A stretch of 64,000 nucleotides of DNA from Chitinophaga niastensis (GTDB taxonomy: Bacteria > Bacteroidota > Bacteroidia > Chitinophagales > Chitinophagaceae). A model generated the notes under the pieces. The model saw only the letters and a program-made list of their open reading frames with translations, made no database searches and had not been told where the DNA came from. Of this stretch, positions 1 to 9,636 are shown piece by piece. The translations under genes were made by a program, and so were the position numbers. Positions within the stretch are counted from its first letter, which is position 1; the number at the start of each line of letters is the position of its first letter. The DNA lies in the NCBI RefSeq assembly GCF_003014755.1, contig NZ_PYAW01000002.1:992001-1056000 (forward strand), in the 5' to 3' direction.

Positions 1-4
1 ATTT

Positions 5-1255
5 ATGAAGACAATATTGCAACGCAAACATGTTATAAGTACCCTGCTGCTGTGTAGTCTGCTGTGTGCGTGGAGTGCCTGTTTGAAGCCATCGGATTCA
101 GATATAATTATCTCACATTCTGCGCCCTTCAAAAATGGCGATATCAATAAAGCATTGGCAGGTGAGCCTTCTCTGAAATTATTCTACCAGGCATATACCC
201 GGTTGGGATTATCTGCATGGATCGATTCTACCAAAGGGTATACCATCTTTGCTCCGGTAGATTCCGCGATGAAAGCTGCCGGGCTGGATGAAAACACCAT
301 CAGCAGCCTTTCTATTGACTCCCTGCGTAAACTCATCACCTATCATTTTGTTGCCGGCGCATTGGATGATCTGGCCATGACCAGCAGCGTATTAAGTATC
401 AGAGCATTGTCTTTCCGCCAGGATACTGCTTTTGATCCCTATCGTGGACATACCGTATATACGGCACCGTTATACATCCAGGAGGCCGGTCAGCTTTTTT
501 TAAACGGTTTCCCTGTCAGGAAAAATGCACCAGTGATTCCTGCTTCCAATGGTTTTATTTATCCCATCACCCGGCTATTACCGGCACTGCCTGAGCAGCA
601 TTTATATGATGTGATTGCTTCGCAGCCGGACCTGAGTTTATTTAAAGCGGCACTGATACTGGGCGATAGTATCCGCGGGGCTTACCTGCAATCATTGCAG
701 GGTGTTAATGATTCGGCTACCAACGATGTTTATTGGCTTTCTCATCCAAAGTTGACAGCACAAGGTGGGAGCCTGCCTACTATACTGGCTCCTACCAATG
801 CAGCATTTAATAAAGCAGGTTTTTTTACGGTAGATGATATCCGTAAATATGACCTGCGTACGCCCACCGGTTATGATCAGAATGCTCCAAAATTCAATTA
901 TCCGCCAATGGATAGCGTCGTGAAAAGACATATGCTGTACAACTATGGATTGTACGGAAATAAGATATTCAATGCCCTCCTATTATACAGCGATATGTTG
1001 CATCCGGCTATCAATAATAACATCTATAATATTTACGTGGGAAGGATTACAGGAGACCTGGGGAGCGGTGACACTAATATGAAATGGTTAACAGGATTAC
1101 AGTTTTCCGGGCAACAGGGTGTTGCCAGTGTAAAGTGGAATTCAATAATTGTCAGCATTCCGCAGGATACTGATCCTGCACATCCGGTGCGCAATTTTGT
1201 GGCTACCAATGGTGCATTGTATAAAGTAGACCAGCTTTTTTATCCTAATAATTAA
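5..1255 (+). CDS. Fasciclin-domain lipoprotein 1
   Basis: Predicted outer-envelope lipoprotein of 416 residues. A short signal peptide ends in a lipobox (WSAC, Cys26). Two fasciclin (FAS1) repeats follow, the first at about residues 50-200 and the second at about 200-410. The typical phrases YTIFAPVDSAM and TILAPTNAAFNKAG mark the start of each repeat. FAS1 domains usually mediate adhesion or protein-protein contact at the cell surface; no catalytic role is expected. It is the first of three similar lipoproteins ahead of a TonB-dependent receptor, with gaps of only 19-35 bases, so the four are probably one operon. The ATG at base 5 fits the signal peptide; the promoter lies outside the window. 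Family assignment is firm, the ligand is unknown. Confidence 0.88.
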   Translation: MKTILQRKHVISTLLLCSLLCAWSACLKPSDSDIIISHSAPFKNGDINKALAGEPSLKLFYQAYTRLGLSAWIDSTKGYTIFAPVDSAMKAAGLDENTISSLSIDSLRKLITYHFVAGALDDLAMTSSVLSIRALSFRQDTAFDPYRGHTVYTAPLYIQEAGQLFLNGFPVRKNAPVIPASNGFIYPITRLLPALPEQHLYDVIASQPDLSLFKAALILGDSIRGAYLQSLQGVNDSATNDVYWLSHPKLTAQGGSLPTILAPTNAAFNKAGFFTVDDIRKYDLRTPTGYDQNAPKFNYPPMDSVVKRHMLYNYGLYGNKIFNALLLYSDMLHPAINNNIYNIYVGRITGDLGSGDTNMKWLTGLQFSGQQGVASVKWNSIIVSIPQDTDPAHPVRNFVATNGALYKVDQLFYPNN

Positions 1256-1277
1256 ATTTTTTTAAGTAATACCACTG

Positions 1278-2348
1278 ATGATGAAAAAGGGATTTATTAC
1301 TCATCGCAACTGTATACATGCCATGTTGTTGTTTTGCATAACATGGACGATGCTGAGTTGCAGTAAAGATAAAGATGCACCTGCTCCCACTACAGATCCG
1401 GGATATAACAGCCGTATAAAATTTGTGTTGCAGGATAATTTTAATTTCAGCGTAGTCAATGTGTGCCTGATGTATGCTGGTTTACAGGATAGCCTGGCAG
1501 CACCCGGCCCGTTTACTTTTTTAGCACCGAATAATAATTCATGGGGAAATCTGGGTGTTGGTATCAACGTTACTGTGAATACATTTCTTTTTATCTCTTC
1601 GCAGCGGATGCGGAACATGATGCGGTATCATACGCTGTATGGCAGTTTTTCTTTCAGGGGATTGCCGGTAGGCACAGATACAGCTTACACTACTGTTAGC
1701 GGTGGTCATCTGTATGTAAAGAAGTTTGTGAATGTAAAAGACACGGTAGTCACTGTCAATGGTGTAAAAGTGGAAAGCCTGGATAATCCGGCCTCAAATG
1801 GTATGGTACAGGGACTCACAGCCGTGCTTAACCCTGAGATATATCCAACCATAGCAGGTTTTGTACACAATGAACCCAATCTTACGATGTTCAGTGCTGC
1901 ACTGCAACGCAGCGGGTTGGATACTGCGCTGTTATCCGGCAATGATGTGTATACCGTGCTGGCGCCTTCCAATAAGGCTTTTATTAATTCGGCAGGTAAA
2001 TTTCCTGGCATTGATATCAGCAGCATAGATGCCATTCTCCATGCAGCTCCTGATAAGCTGGCCGCCATTCTGAAATATCATATGATCAAAGGCCGGTTCT
2101 ACCAGGGAGATCTTTACCGTGTTACTGCTACTGCACCCGGCAAAAGCATGATCATGTTAAACAATGGAAAGGTGGCAGTTAATGGTAACGCCTCCGCTTA
2201 TAATGCCATCAGTTTTCTGGGCAGGGGAAACCAGGGAAATGCAGCCCGTATCTATACTCCGGCGGAGTATAATCCGGGTTTTGACTATGCCAGTATTACC
2301 TGCGGCAACGGCGTATTGTATGAAACAGATGCCGTATTAATTCCTTAA
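1278..2348 (+). CDS. Fasciclin-domain lipoprotein 2
   Basis: Predicted lipoprotein of 356 residues with a hydrophobic N-terminus and a lipobox at LSC (Cys28) followed by the charged SKDKD stretch. Two FAS1-like repeats are visible: the first carries FTFLAPNNNSW at about residue 78, the second YTVLAPSNKAF at about residue 225. The start has two consecutive ATG codons; either gives the same signal peptide. The gene begins 22 bases after the preceding fasciclin gene and ends 19 bases before the next one, which supports co-transcription. It probably sits on the periplasmic or outer face of the outer membrane and may work with the adjacent TonB-dependent receptor. The FAS1 call is good; the function is inferred. 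Confidence 0.85.
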   Translation: MMKKGFITHRNCIHAMLLFCITWTMLSCSKDKDAPAPTTDPGYNSRIKFVLQDNFNFSVVNVCLMYAGLQDSLAAPGPFTFLAPNNNSWGNLGVGINVTVNTFLFISSQRMRNMMRYHTLYGSFSFRGLPVGTDTAYTTVSGGHLYVKKFVNVKDTVVTVNGVKVESLDNPASNGMVQGLTAVLNPEIYPTIAGFVHNEPNLTMFSAALQRSGLDTALLSGNDVYTVLAPSNKAFINSAGKFPGIDISSIDAILHAAPDKLAAILKYHMIKGRFYQGDLYRVTATAPGKSMIMLNNGKVAVNGNASAYNAISFLGRGNQGNAARIYTPAEYNPGFDYASITCGNGVLYETDAVLIP

Positions 2349-2367
2349 CACTGTTTACAATAGCTGT

Positions 2368-3354
2368 ATGAAAAATATTTACTTATATAAAAACGCTGCG
2401 CTGTATCATTTGCTGCTTTTATTGTTGCTGCTGACAGCCTGTAAAAAAGAGGAGCATACACTGGTAGTTACGGCTAAATCCACGCTGCTGCAGTATGTCA
2501 GCAAAGATCCGCAACTCACACTCTTTAAAGCAGCACTGGAACGGGCAGGTATGCTGAATGATACTACCTTTTCTAACGGTGGCCCCTATACGATATTTGC
2601 ACCGGTAGATTCGGCTTTTAAAGTAGCCGGTCTTACCCTGGACAGGATCAACGCGTATGATCCCAAAGCACTGGCATTCATCCTGCAATATCATTTCGTA
2701 TATGGTAACCTGAGCAGCAATAGCCTGATCGGGTTTTACACACAGGTGGCCATTTCCCGGAACCCTGTCTACCGGCCCACCATCACCAAAAACTATTTTG
2801 GCATTTTCCTGAATGGTATCCCGCTTACAACCGCGAATATTATTTTGGGAGATGGTATTGTGCATAAGCTGGGCAGGGTAGCCTTTCCGCCCGTCGGTAA
2901 TATGGAAGACGTTATACAGCAGTCGCCGGACCTGACGCTGTTTACTGCCGCCACTCACCTGTTAGGATATGATACCATTTTTGTGAAAGCTAACCCGCTT
3001 CCTGGTTATCATGGCTTATATGTTAGCCTGACTGTACTGGCGCCTAATGATGCCGCTTTTGGGGCATATGGATTTGCTGATGTAAATGCTATTAAACAGG
3101 CAGACCCTGTGGTGCTGCGGAGCTTTATCCAGTTTTATTTTAAGCCCGGCACCAGTTTAACCTCTTCTTTTTTAGGCGGTACCATACTGGGTGATGCCTT
3201 GTTTGATCTTGTGAACCCCCGGATTTATAAGATACAGGCTGATGGTATTACGTTCACCACTTCCGGAAATGTAGTGCCCCCGCATATTGTTCGCCCTGAT
3301 GTAATAGCCACCAATGGCGTAGTGCAGGTGGTAGACCAGGTGATCATTCCTTAA
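2368..3354 (+). CDS. Fasciclin-domain lipoprotein 3
   Basis: Predicted lipoprotein of 328 residues. The signal peptide contains a run of eight leucines and ends in a lipobox, LTAC (Cys25), followed by KKEE. Two FAS1 repeats carry YTIFAPVDSAFKVAG (about residue 74) and TVLAPNDAAFGAYG (about residue 220), closely like those of the two preceding genes. Three FAS1 lipoproteins in a row suggest gene duplication and a shared surface task. It lies 35 bases before the ATG of the TonB-dependent receptor gene and is probably in the same operon. No catalytic residues are expected in this family. The ligand or partner cannot be read from the sequence. Confidence 0.86.
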   Translation: MKNIYLYKNAALYHLLLLLLLLTACKKEEHTLVVTAKSTLLQYVSKDPQLTLFKAALERAGMLNDTTFSNGGPYTIFAPVDSAFKVAGLTLDRINAYDPKALAFILQYHFVYGNLSSNSLIGFYTQVAISRNPVYRPTITKNYFGIFLNGIPLTTANIILGDGIVHKLGRVAFPPVGNMEDVIQQSPDLTLFTAATHLLGYDTIFVKANPLPGYHGLYVSLTVLAPNDAAFGAYGFADVNAIKQADPVVLRSFIQFYFKPGTSLTSSFLGGTILGDALFDLVNPRIYKIQADGITFTTSGNVVPPHIVRPDVIATNGVVQVVDQVIIP

Positions 3355-3389
3355 AATCATTTTTGCTTACTTTTTTTATACAACAAAAA

Positions 3390-6300
3390 ATGAGAATTCA
3401 TTTACCTAAATATCAGGTGTTAGTGTTATTCCTCTGGATACTATTGTGCGGACTACTTCCAGGGCATGTAATAGCACAGGAAACCAGTGGGGGACTGCGT
3501 GGTATGGTGAAAGACGGTACAGGACAACCACTCCCCGGAGCTATAGTAGTGGCAGTACACACCGCTTCCGGTACAACATACGGCACTGCTACCGGTGCTG
3601 ATGGCCGCTACAATTTACCCGGTTTAAGAGTAGGAGGCCCTTATAGCATTGCTATAAAATTTCTGGGGATGAATACCGAAACCAGGAATATCCCGCAGGT
3701 TGCGCTGGGAGAAACACTCACCTTAAATGTAGTATTGACAGATAACACAAAATCACTCTCCGAAGTAGTAGTAAAAGGACAGAAAAAAGGACCAGCCGCT
3801 AATACCTATGGTACTGGTCAGAATATCTCCCGTGATCAGATTAATCAGTTACCTATGATCAACCGCAGCATCACTGATGTTACGAAACTGGTGCCACAGG
3901 GCTCAAAGGACAACTCTTTTGCAGGTACGAATTTCCGCTATAATAATGTGACCATTGATGGCGCTATCAATAACGATGCAATTGGGTTTAGCCCGTCAGT
4001 AGGCGGACAAACAGGTACTTCCGGCATGCCGGGGTCTTCTACCAGAACAAATCCTATTTCACTCGATGCCATTGAAGATATACAGGTATATATTGCTCCA
4101 TACGATGTGAAGATCGGTAACTTCACCGGTGGTAGTATTAACGCTGTTACACGGGCAGGCACCAACGAAGTTCATGGGGCTGTATATGCCTATGGGCGCA
4201 ATGCTTCCATAACCGGACCTGACCGCACAGGTACTGAATTAAATAAAAAACTGCCCGCTGCTTTTTACGACTATCAGACAGGTTTCAGGGCAGGCTTTCC
4301 TATTATGAAAAATAAGATCTTCTTTTTTACAAATGAAGAAATTACCCGCCGCCAGGAACCCGTGCTGCAGGTAGCCGGAAGCCCCGGTGCAGCCGCAGCA
4401 TTAAGTTTGCAGGATGCAACAGATATCCGTGATCATAGTCTGCATGATTTGGGATTTGATCCCGGCACCTATGGCCAGTACAACAGCTACTCCCGTTCCA
4501 ATAAATTTTTTAACCGCCTGGACTGGAACATCGGTACACGCAATCAATTGGCCATCCGCAACAATACTATTCATTCGGAGGCCATCAATATGGAACGTGA
4601 CCAGTTTGATTTTCGTTTCGGAAGCATTGCCTACAAACAAACCAATAACCAAAGCTCTACTGTTGCAGAGTTTAAAACACGATTTAATAACCAGGTATCC
4701 AACAGCTTTGTAGCCGGTTACACAGCTATCCACGACTACCGCGATCCTACCAGTGATCCCGCATTTCCACAGGTACAGATTGTAGGCAGAACACCCGGTA
4801 CTACCATCTTCCTGGGCACAGACCGTGAAGCAGCGATCTTTAATCAAAAACAACGGACCATCGAAATTACCGATAATATGGTGATCAATAAAGGCGCGCA
4901 TACTATGACCTTTGGTACGCATAACGAATTATACAAGATCACCTACGGCTTTGTGAATGCGTGGAATGGCCGCGTTACTTACCAGAGTATCCATGATTTT
5001 TTAAGCAACAACCCGGAAAGGGTACAGGGCAACTATAATTATAATAATAACAACCGTGATTATATTTTATCTCATCCCGGAGCAGTATTCAACATCAATT
5101 TTTACAGTGCCTATGCACAGGATGAATACCAGGTAACAGACAAATTAAAATTTACTTACGGGTTAAGATTTGATTATGCAGATGTACCGCAGAAACAAGC
5201 GTTGAGCGAAAAAACACAAAACGCAAAAACGGATCCTTATCTCGGGAATACTTATTTGTATACGCCACTGAATAAGATCGGACAAAATTACCTGGGACAA
5301 ATACAACTATCTCCCCGTTTGGGTTTCCGCTACGATTGGAGGGGCGATCAAAGCGGGATCCTGCGTGGGGGACTGGGTATGTTCACTTCCAGGATTCCGT
5401 TTGCATGGCTGGGATATGCTTATTATAACAACGGTGATACCTATGGCGCCTACGACCAGAAAACAGATGGTAACCCTCCGTATGTATTCCAGGGCAACCC
5501 ATTGGTGCATGCACCCGGCAGTGCGCCCGGTATTGCGGGTTTTGCGGCTGCTAACGGACAGGAAGTTGGTAACCGGAATGCAGGTAAGACACAGATCGAT
5601 GTGGTGGATAATGCTTTTAAAATGCCTAAAGTATTAAGAGGAAGTCTCGCCATTGATCTGAAGGATCAGCACGGACTGAAATATACATTGGAAGGCATTT
5701 ACACTAAAACTATCAAAGATGTGAAATTTCAGCAGGTGAACCTGACGGATAATCCAACATACATGGCTTTTGATACAGCCGCCGCTTTCCGCAGACAACC
5801 TATTTTCCCCGGCCAGAATTCCTTGAATCCTAATCTGGCCAATGCGTATGAAATGAGTAATACTACATTGGGGTACCGTTATAGTCTTACCGCGCAGGTG
5901 TCGGGTAATTTTAATAACGGATTTGGATTTTCCGGAGCATACACCTACGGCCAGTCAAAAGACCTGGCCAACGGTATCCGTAATTCGATGGAATCTAACT
6001 GGCAATTGAACCAGGCACTGAACCCCAACAATCCTTCGCTGGCCAACTCCAATTTTGATATCCGGCACCGGATCGTTGTAAATGTGTCGTACCGTAAAGT
6101 ATGGTCTAAAACATTTACCAGTAACTTTTCTTTGTTTATAACGGCGCAATCCGGCAGTCCCTTTACGTATGGTTTTGTAAACTACACGCCGCAGAACACG
6201 CCGCAGCAGATAGGATTGGCGTACATCCCTGCGCAAGGCGAAACAGCTAATTTTTTTGCACCTGTTTACGGAACAGATGGAAAAGTTATTGCTTCCCCGC

Positions 6301-6716
6301 AGCAACAGGCCGACGCATTTGATCAATTCATTGATGGTAATAAATACCTGCATTCCCGTCGTGGCAAGTTTACGGAACGCAATGAAGGACGTACTCCCTG
6401 GAATAATAATGCTGATTTTCATTTTTCACAGGAGATCTGCTTTAATGCCGGGAAGGCGAACGTATCTCCACATACGCTTACCTTTTCACTGGATATCATG
6501 AATCTGACTAACCTGATCAGCAAAGACCTGGGCAAAGTTTATTTCTCTTCCAATACCTATAACTCTACTGCCAGTGTGGGATTACAGCCTTACATTCCGG
6601 TGCGTAGTTCACAGGGATATCCACTCTATCAGTTTATAGATCCGGGAACACCATATTCTGTGGATCCGTTTGCCTCGCGCTGGCAAATGCAGCTGGGATT
6701 GAGGTATGGATTTTAA
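3390..6716 (+). CDS. TonB-dependent receptor with N-terminal carboxypeptidase-regulatory-like domain (Oar type)
   Basis: Large outer-membrane protein of 1108 residues from the ATG at 3390. I prefer this to the upstream TTG because it starts cleanly before the signal peptide, which ends near VIAQE. A carboxypeptidase-regulatory-like beta-sandwich follows (about residues 30-120, with GRYNLPGL), then a plug domain and a long beta-barrel ending in the aromatic GLRYGF. The layout resembles Oar-type receptors rather than SusC: no STN domain and no SusC-typical plug signature. Such proteins take up or export large substrates through the outer membrane using TonB energy. The three upstream fasciclin lipoproteins are probable surface partners. 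A strong hairpin follows the stop codon. Substrate unknown. Confidence 0.88.
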   Translation: MRIHLPKYQVLVLFLWILLCGLLPGHVIAQETSGGLRGMVKDGTGQPLPGAIVVAVHTASGTTYGTATGADGRYNLPGLRVGGPYSIAIKFLGMNTETRNIPQVALGETLTLNVVLTDNTKSLSEVVVKGQKKGPAANTYGTGQNISRDQINQLPMINRSITDVTKLVPQGSKDNSFAGTNFRYNNVTIDGAINNDAIGFSPSVGGQTGTSGMPGSSTRTNPISLDAIEDIQVYIAPYDVKIGNFTGGSINAVTRAGTNEVHGAVYAYGRNASITGPDRTGTELNKKLPAAFYDYQTGFRAGFPIMKNKIFFFTNEEITRRQEPVLQVAGSPGAAAALSLQDATDIRDHSLHDLGFDPGTYGQYNSYSRSNKFFNRLDWNIGTRNQLAIRNNTIHSEAINMERDQFDFRFGSIAYKQTNNQSSTVAEFKTRFNNQVSNSFVAGYTAIHDYRDPTSDPAFPQVQIVGRTPGTTIFLGTDREAAIFNQKQRTIEITDNMVINKGAHTMTFGTHNELYKITYGFVNAWNGRVTYQSIHDFLSNNPERVQGNYNYNNNNRDYILSHPGAVFNINFYSAYAQDEYQVTDKLKFTYGLRFDYADVPQKQALSEKTQNAKTDPYLGNTYLYTPLNKIGQNYLGQIQLSPRLGFRYDWRGDQSGILRGGLGMFTSRIPFAWLGYAYYNNGDTYGAYDQKTDGNPPYVFQGNPLVHAPGSAPGIAGFAAANGQEVGNRNAGKTQIDVVDNAFKMPKVLRGSLAIDLKDQHGLKYTLEGIYTKTIKDVKFQQVNLTDNPTYMAFDTAAAFRRQPIFPGQNSLNPNLANAYEMSNTTLGYRYSLTAQVSGNFNNGFGFSGAYTYGQSKDLANGIRNSMESNWQLNQALNPNNPSLANSNFDIRHRIVVNVSYRKVWSKTFTSNFSLFITAQSGSPFTYGFVNYTPQNTPQQIGLAYIPAQGETANFFAPVYGTDGKVIASPQQQADAFDQFIDGNKYLHSRRGKFTERNEGRTPWNNNADFHFSQEICFNAGKANVSPHTLTFSLDIMNLTNLISKDLGKVYFSSNTYNSTASVGLQPYIPVRSSQGYPLYQFIDPGTPYSVDPFASRWQMQLGLRYGF

Positions 6717-6736
6717 TGTGTGTAAAAATCTTTTAA

Positions 6737-6770
6737 AAAGGCCGGGGACTTACGTTTCCGGCCTTTCTAT
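6737..6770. terminator. Bidirectional hairpin terminator
   Basis: A perfect 9-bp stem, AAAGGCCGG at 6737-6745 with CCGGCCTTT at 6758-6766, lies between two convergent genes and is bordered by A- and T-rich sequence. It can end both transcripts. Confidence 0.8.
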
Positions 6771-6775
6771 TGTGG

Positions 6776-7234
6776 TTAGAAATTAACTACATCTGCAGGT
6801 GTAAACCTGTTTTTAAAAGTAAACGCAAAAGGTGTACTTCCATTATTTCTTAAATAAGTAAGCCGTTCCTGCGTATCAGCTATAGTGGGCAAATGCCCGG
6901 CAGGAACATACCACAGCCCCATGTGCATATCCGACATCTTTTCAAACCATTCCTTTTTTCTTTTGAAAATTTCTACATGATCTGATTGATAAGTGAATTG
7001 AAATAATGCATCCACATTTTTCCACACCGACAAATTGACCAGTAAATAGTCATCATCAAATATTTTTATGGAGGTGGCATTATTCTGATCATCTTTCAGT
7101 CGCCAGATAAACCCTTCACTGTTCTCTGCTATATGATTGATCCGATCCAGGTTGGCAACAAAGTCGGCCATAACCGGATTGTCAAGCGGGGCAAGCATCT
7201 TCGCTATGTTCACCTGGGCTAAATAGTATTCCAT
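6776..7234 (-). CDS. DUF3291 domain protein
   Basis: Soluble protein of 152 residues that resembles the DUF3291 family, a dimeric alpha-beta-barrel fold related to antibiotic-monooxygenase-like domains. Typical features are the start YYLAQVNIAKMLAPLD, the central LLVNLSVWKNVDALFQFTY and the later HMGLWYVPAGHLPT. Family members have no well-defined reaction. The gene is divergent from an HxlR-type regulator with about 66 bases between the starts, a common arrangement in which the regulator controls its neighbour. It may be part of a response to a small reactive compound, but that is inference. Confidence 0.82.
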   Translation of the reverse strand: MEYYLAQVNIAKMLAPLDNPVMADFVANLDRINHIAENSEGFIWRLKDDQNNATSIKIFDDDYLLVNLSVWKNVDALFQFTYQSDHVEIFKRKKEWFEKMSDMHMGLWYVPAGHLPTIADTQERLTYLRNNGSTPFAFTFKNRFTPADVVNF

Positions 7235-7300
7235 CTGTAATATTTTTAAAAATTAGTTATATTAGCTGTTATCTTTTGTAAAAGTAAAGGCAGGTGAAAC

Positions 7301-7696
7301 ATGAAACAAGAAGTTACTAAAAGGTTACTGGTAAAAAAGCAGGATGATACACTGGCAGACTATAGCTGTTCTGTGATTGCTACACTCAGAATATTTGCTA
7401 CCAAATGGAAGCCATGTATTATCTGTTACCTTACAGAGGGACCACTGCGATATAACCAATTGTACAGGATCATACCGAATATCAGCAGGAAAGTGCTTTC
7501 GCAGCACTTATCAGAGCTGGAAAGGGATAACGTAATTATTCGTACACAATATGATCCTAAAAAGCAGCATGTGGAATATACGCTCTCTGAAACAGGACAA
7601 TCTTTACTGCCGCTTTTAACGCAAATACAAAACTGGGGGCTAAATAATTTAACTGGCGTATTATCTATTGAGGAAATGCTCCATATACAAAGATAA
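7301..7696 (+). CDS. HxlR-family transcriptional regulator
   Basis: Winged-helix regulator of 131 residues. It has the usual HxlR layout: an N-terminal Cys (YSCSV, Cys23), the helix ATKWKPCIICYLTEGPLRYNQL, the recognition segment NISRKVLSQHLSELERDNVI, and the wing with VEYTLSETGQSLLPLL. HxlR proteins sense electrophiles or redox state, often through the N-terminal Cys, and bind their own promoter region. The target is probably the divergent DUF3291 gene. It converges on the DUF3037 gene with only 13 bases between stop codons. Confidence 0.9.
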   Translation: MKQEVTKRLLVKKQDDTLADYSCSVIATLRIFATKWKPCIICYLTEGPLRYNQLYRIIPNISRKVLSQHLSELERDNVIIRTQYDPKKQHVEYTLSETGQSLLPLLTQIQNWGLNNLTGVLSIEEMLHIQR

Positions 7697-7709
7697 AAGC
7701 GGCCTTTTG

Positions 7710-8096
7710 CTACAATACCAACTGACGATGCAGGCGGTTAAGCGTTTCCGCAGCATCTCCGCCACAAAAGCCCGGATGTACTTTTGATGTTTGTACCACA
7801 CTGCTGCGCGTGGCCGTGAGCCAGCGAAAACGGGAAGCAATATCGAGTTTGCCAATGGGGCCTGCTTCCTTGCCACCATGGCATATTTCTACAAAGGCAT
7901 CGAGGTAAGCTTTTACCTCTGCTATATCTGTATGAGGGGAAAAAGTGCGTAGCCGTTCTTCATCCAATGTGAATACTGCCTGTAAAAATCTTTGTTGTTT
8001 ACAATAGAGAATCACTCCAACATTGAGAAATTCCTCACGTTCGACTCTTGGCACAATGCGTATAACGGCATACTCAAATAAGTGATTTTCTTGCAT
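7710..8096 (-). CDS. DUF3037 domain protein, partner of HipA-like kinase
   Basis: Small protein of 128 residues matching the DUF3037 family, with the start FEYAVIRIVPRVEREEFLNV, GVILYC and the late FRWLTATRSSVVQTSKVHPG. Its start overlaps the 3' end of the HipA-like gene by 23 bases, so the two are translationally coupled. DUF3037 genes are regularly found beside this HipA-like group, which suggests a two-protein unit. The role is not established. It is too unlike HipB, which has a helix-turn-helix, to be called an antitoxin. Confidence 0.83.
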   Translation of the reverse strand: MQENHLFEYAVIRIVPRVEREEFLNVGVILYCKQQRFLQAVFTLDEERLRTFSPHTDIAEVKAYLDAFVEICHGGKEAGPIGKLDIASRFRWLTATRSSVVQTSKVHPGFCGGDAAETLNRLHRQLVL

Positions 8097-8874
8097 GTTG
8101 TGCTTCTTTTACAAAAATTTCGGAGCTGGAGATCCTGGATGTTAAAAATTCAATATAAACCTGTCTGTGTTCCTCTGGCGATTCGTGAGATGATCCGCTG
8201 ATCAGCCATTCATCAGGGATTAAGGCCACTATGTTGCGGATGCGTTCAGGCGTAAGTATTAAACGAAACGCAGCATCCACCTTATCTATTTCGCTGGCCT
8301 GTGGCAGCAGCACATGGTCTTTCACCTGTACAAAAGGCCGTTTGGCCTGTTCTTCCCAGTTGTGCCACGAATGATGGAAATAGAGTGATGCACCATGGTC
8401 TATCAGCCATAATTCCTTGTGCCACATCAGCATATTGGTATTGCGGGGAGTACGGTCTACATTGGTGAGCAAACAGTCCAGCCATACAATCTTTGATGCC
8501 AGGTCAGGTGCTATTGTACTAACGGTGGGGTCAAAGGTGATAGCGCCCGAAAGGTAATGCAGCGCCATGTTTAAGCCCACGCTGGCTTTGAGCAGGTCCT
8601 GTATTTCTTCATCAGGTTCGGTACGGCCAAAGGCGCTGTCCAGTTCGGCAAATACCAGTTCCGGTACCTTCAAACCTACTGCCCTTGCTATTTCGCCACC
8701 AATCAATTCGGCGATGAGTGCTTTCACACCCTGTCCTGCGCCGCGAAACTTAAGTACATACAAAAAACCATCATCTGCTTCTGCAATAGCAGGGAGCGAG
8801 CCGCCTTCACGCAACGGCGTTACATAGCGGATCACCTGGACAGTCCTGAGTTGCAATTGAATATCATCTATCAT
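8074..8874 (-). CDS. HipA-like kinase family protein
   Basis: Protein of 266 residues resembling the short HipA-like kinase family, about 60 percent of the length of classical HipA. Kinase-type signatures are present: FLYVLKFRGAGQG as the nucleotide-binding start with a candidate Lys, DCLLTNVDRTPRNTNMLM as the catalytic loop (Asp and Asn), and LWLIDHGASLYFH as the metal-binding segment. The N-terminal subdomain of HipA is lacking. It is followed by an overlapping DUF3037 gene. True HipA phosphorylates glutamyl-tRNA synthetase and pairs with a DNA-binding HipB; no HipB is seen here, so a toxin-antitoxin role is not shown. Confidence 0.82.
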   Translation of the reverse strand: MIDDIQLQLRTVQVIRYVTPLREGGSLPAIAEADDGFLYVLKFRGAGQGVKALIAELIGGEIARAVGLKVPELVFAELDSAFGRTEPDEEIQDLLKASVGLNMALHYLSGAITFDPTVSTIAPDLASKIVWLDCLLTNVDRTPRNTNMLMWHKELWLIDHGASLYFHHSWHNWEEQAKRPFVQVKDHVLLPQASEIDKVDAAFRLILTPERIRNIVALIPDEWLISGSSHESPEEHRQVYIEFLTSRISSSEIFVKEAQHARKSLI

Positions 8875-9636
8875 TAGTATTCGGTGTTTATATCATCTCC
8901 GGAAAAAGATAACCGGAAAATTAGATCAATTTTTTAAGAAATTTGCTATAAATGATCTGTCACGATGCCTAAAAAGAACAAAATAGCTTTTTATGATGCC
9001 CCGGCATTCACCGCCAGGTTTATGTTATAGGGGAGCTAAAGACGATATTAAAAGGCCTGTTCTGGCAGTCATCGGTCACGTTGCAGTATACCAGGGCAAA
9101 GGGGAACATATTGCCATGCCTGGCCCACAAGAGAGCTTAATGCACAACACGGTTATCATTAATAAGATATTTTCTGATGTGGATAATGAGTAATCCGTTT
9201 AAGCTAAATCCACAAAACCGGGAACACAAAGAAAGGCTTCAGGTATAACAACTTTAAGTCTTCCAATTTTCTGTAACCTCAGGAATAGTTTACGATTGAA
9301 TTGAAATACGGTTATTTAAATCTACCTGATCAACACTGTCAGCATTTTCTGCTGCGCCATGCACGAATATCAATCTTCACCTGACCAGTTCCCGTCTCTT
9401 ACAAAAAATAAAAAATGTAAAAAGAATTGGGTGTTAATTTTTTTTATTTATATTTATTAGAGTTATTGTATTGAGATATGCTTAAAGTGTTTAGTTGACC
9501 AACTCTTATATACAATAAAAGATAAACCAAAATTTGAACTAACAACGGGTCCCTCGGCGAATTTGCAGTAATTGTACTTTATGTGTTAACCTAGTACCCT
9601 TTAAGTAATTATAATGCGAAAGAATCATTAATACTT
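8875..9636. other. 762-base intergenic region with no supported gene
   Basis: AT-rich stretch between the HipA-like gene and the RiPP-locus outer-membrane gene. A 66-codon open frame at 8993-9193 has no recognisable family and no clear start signal. The final 200 bases are very AT-rich and probably hold the promoter of the outer-membrane gene. I see no RNA gene or repeat here. Confidence 0.5.

Noticed and set aside
8074..8874. Calling the HipA-like/DUF3037 pair a toxin-antitoxin system
   Set aside because: No HipB-like DNA-binding protein and no N-terminal HipA subdomain are present.
8993..9193. 66-codon open frame in the 8.9-9.6 kb gap
   Set aside because: No family, signal or leader is recognised and no start context supports it; it is better left as intergenic.
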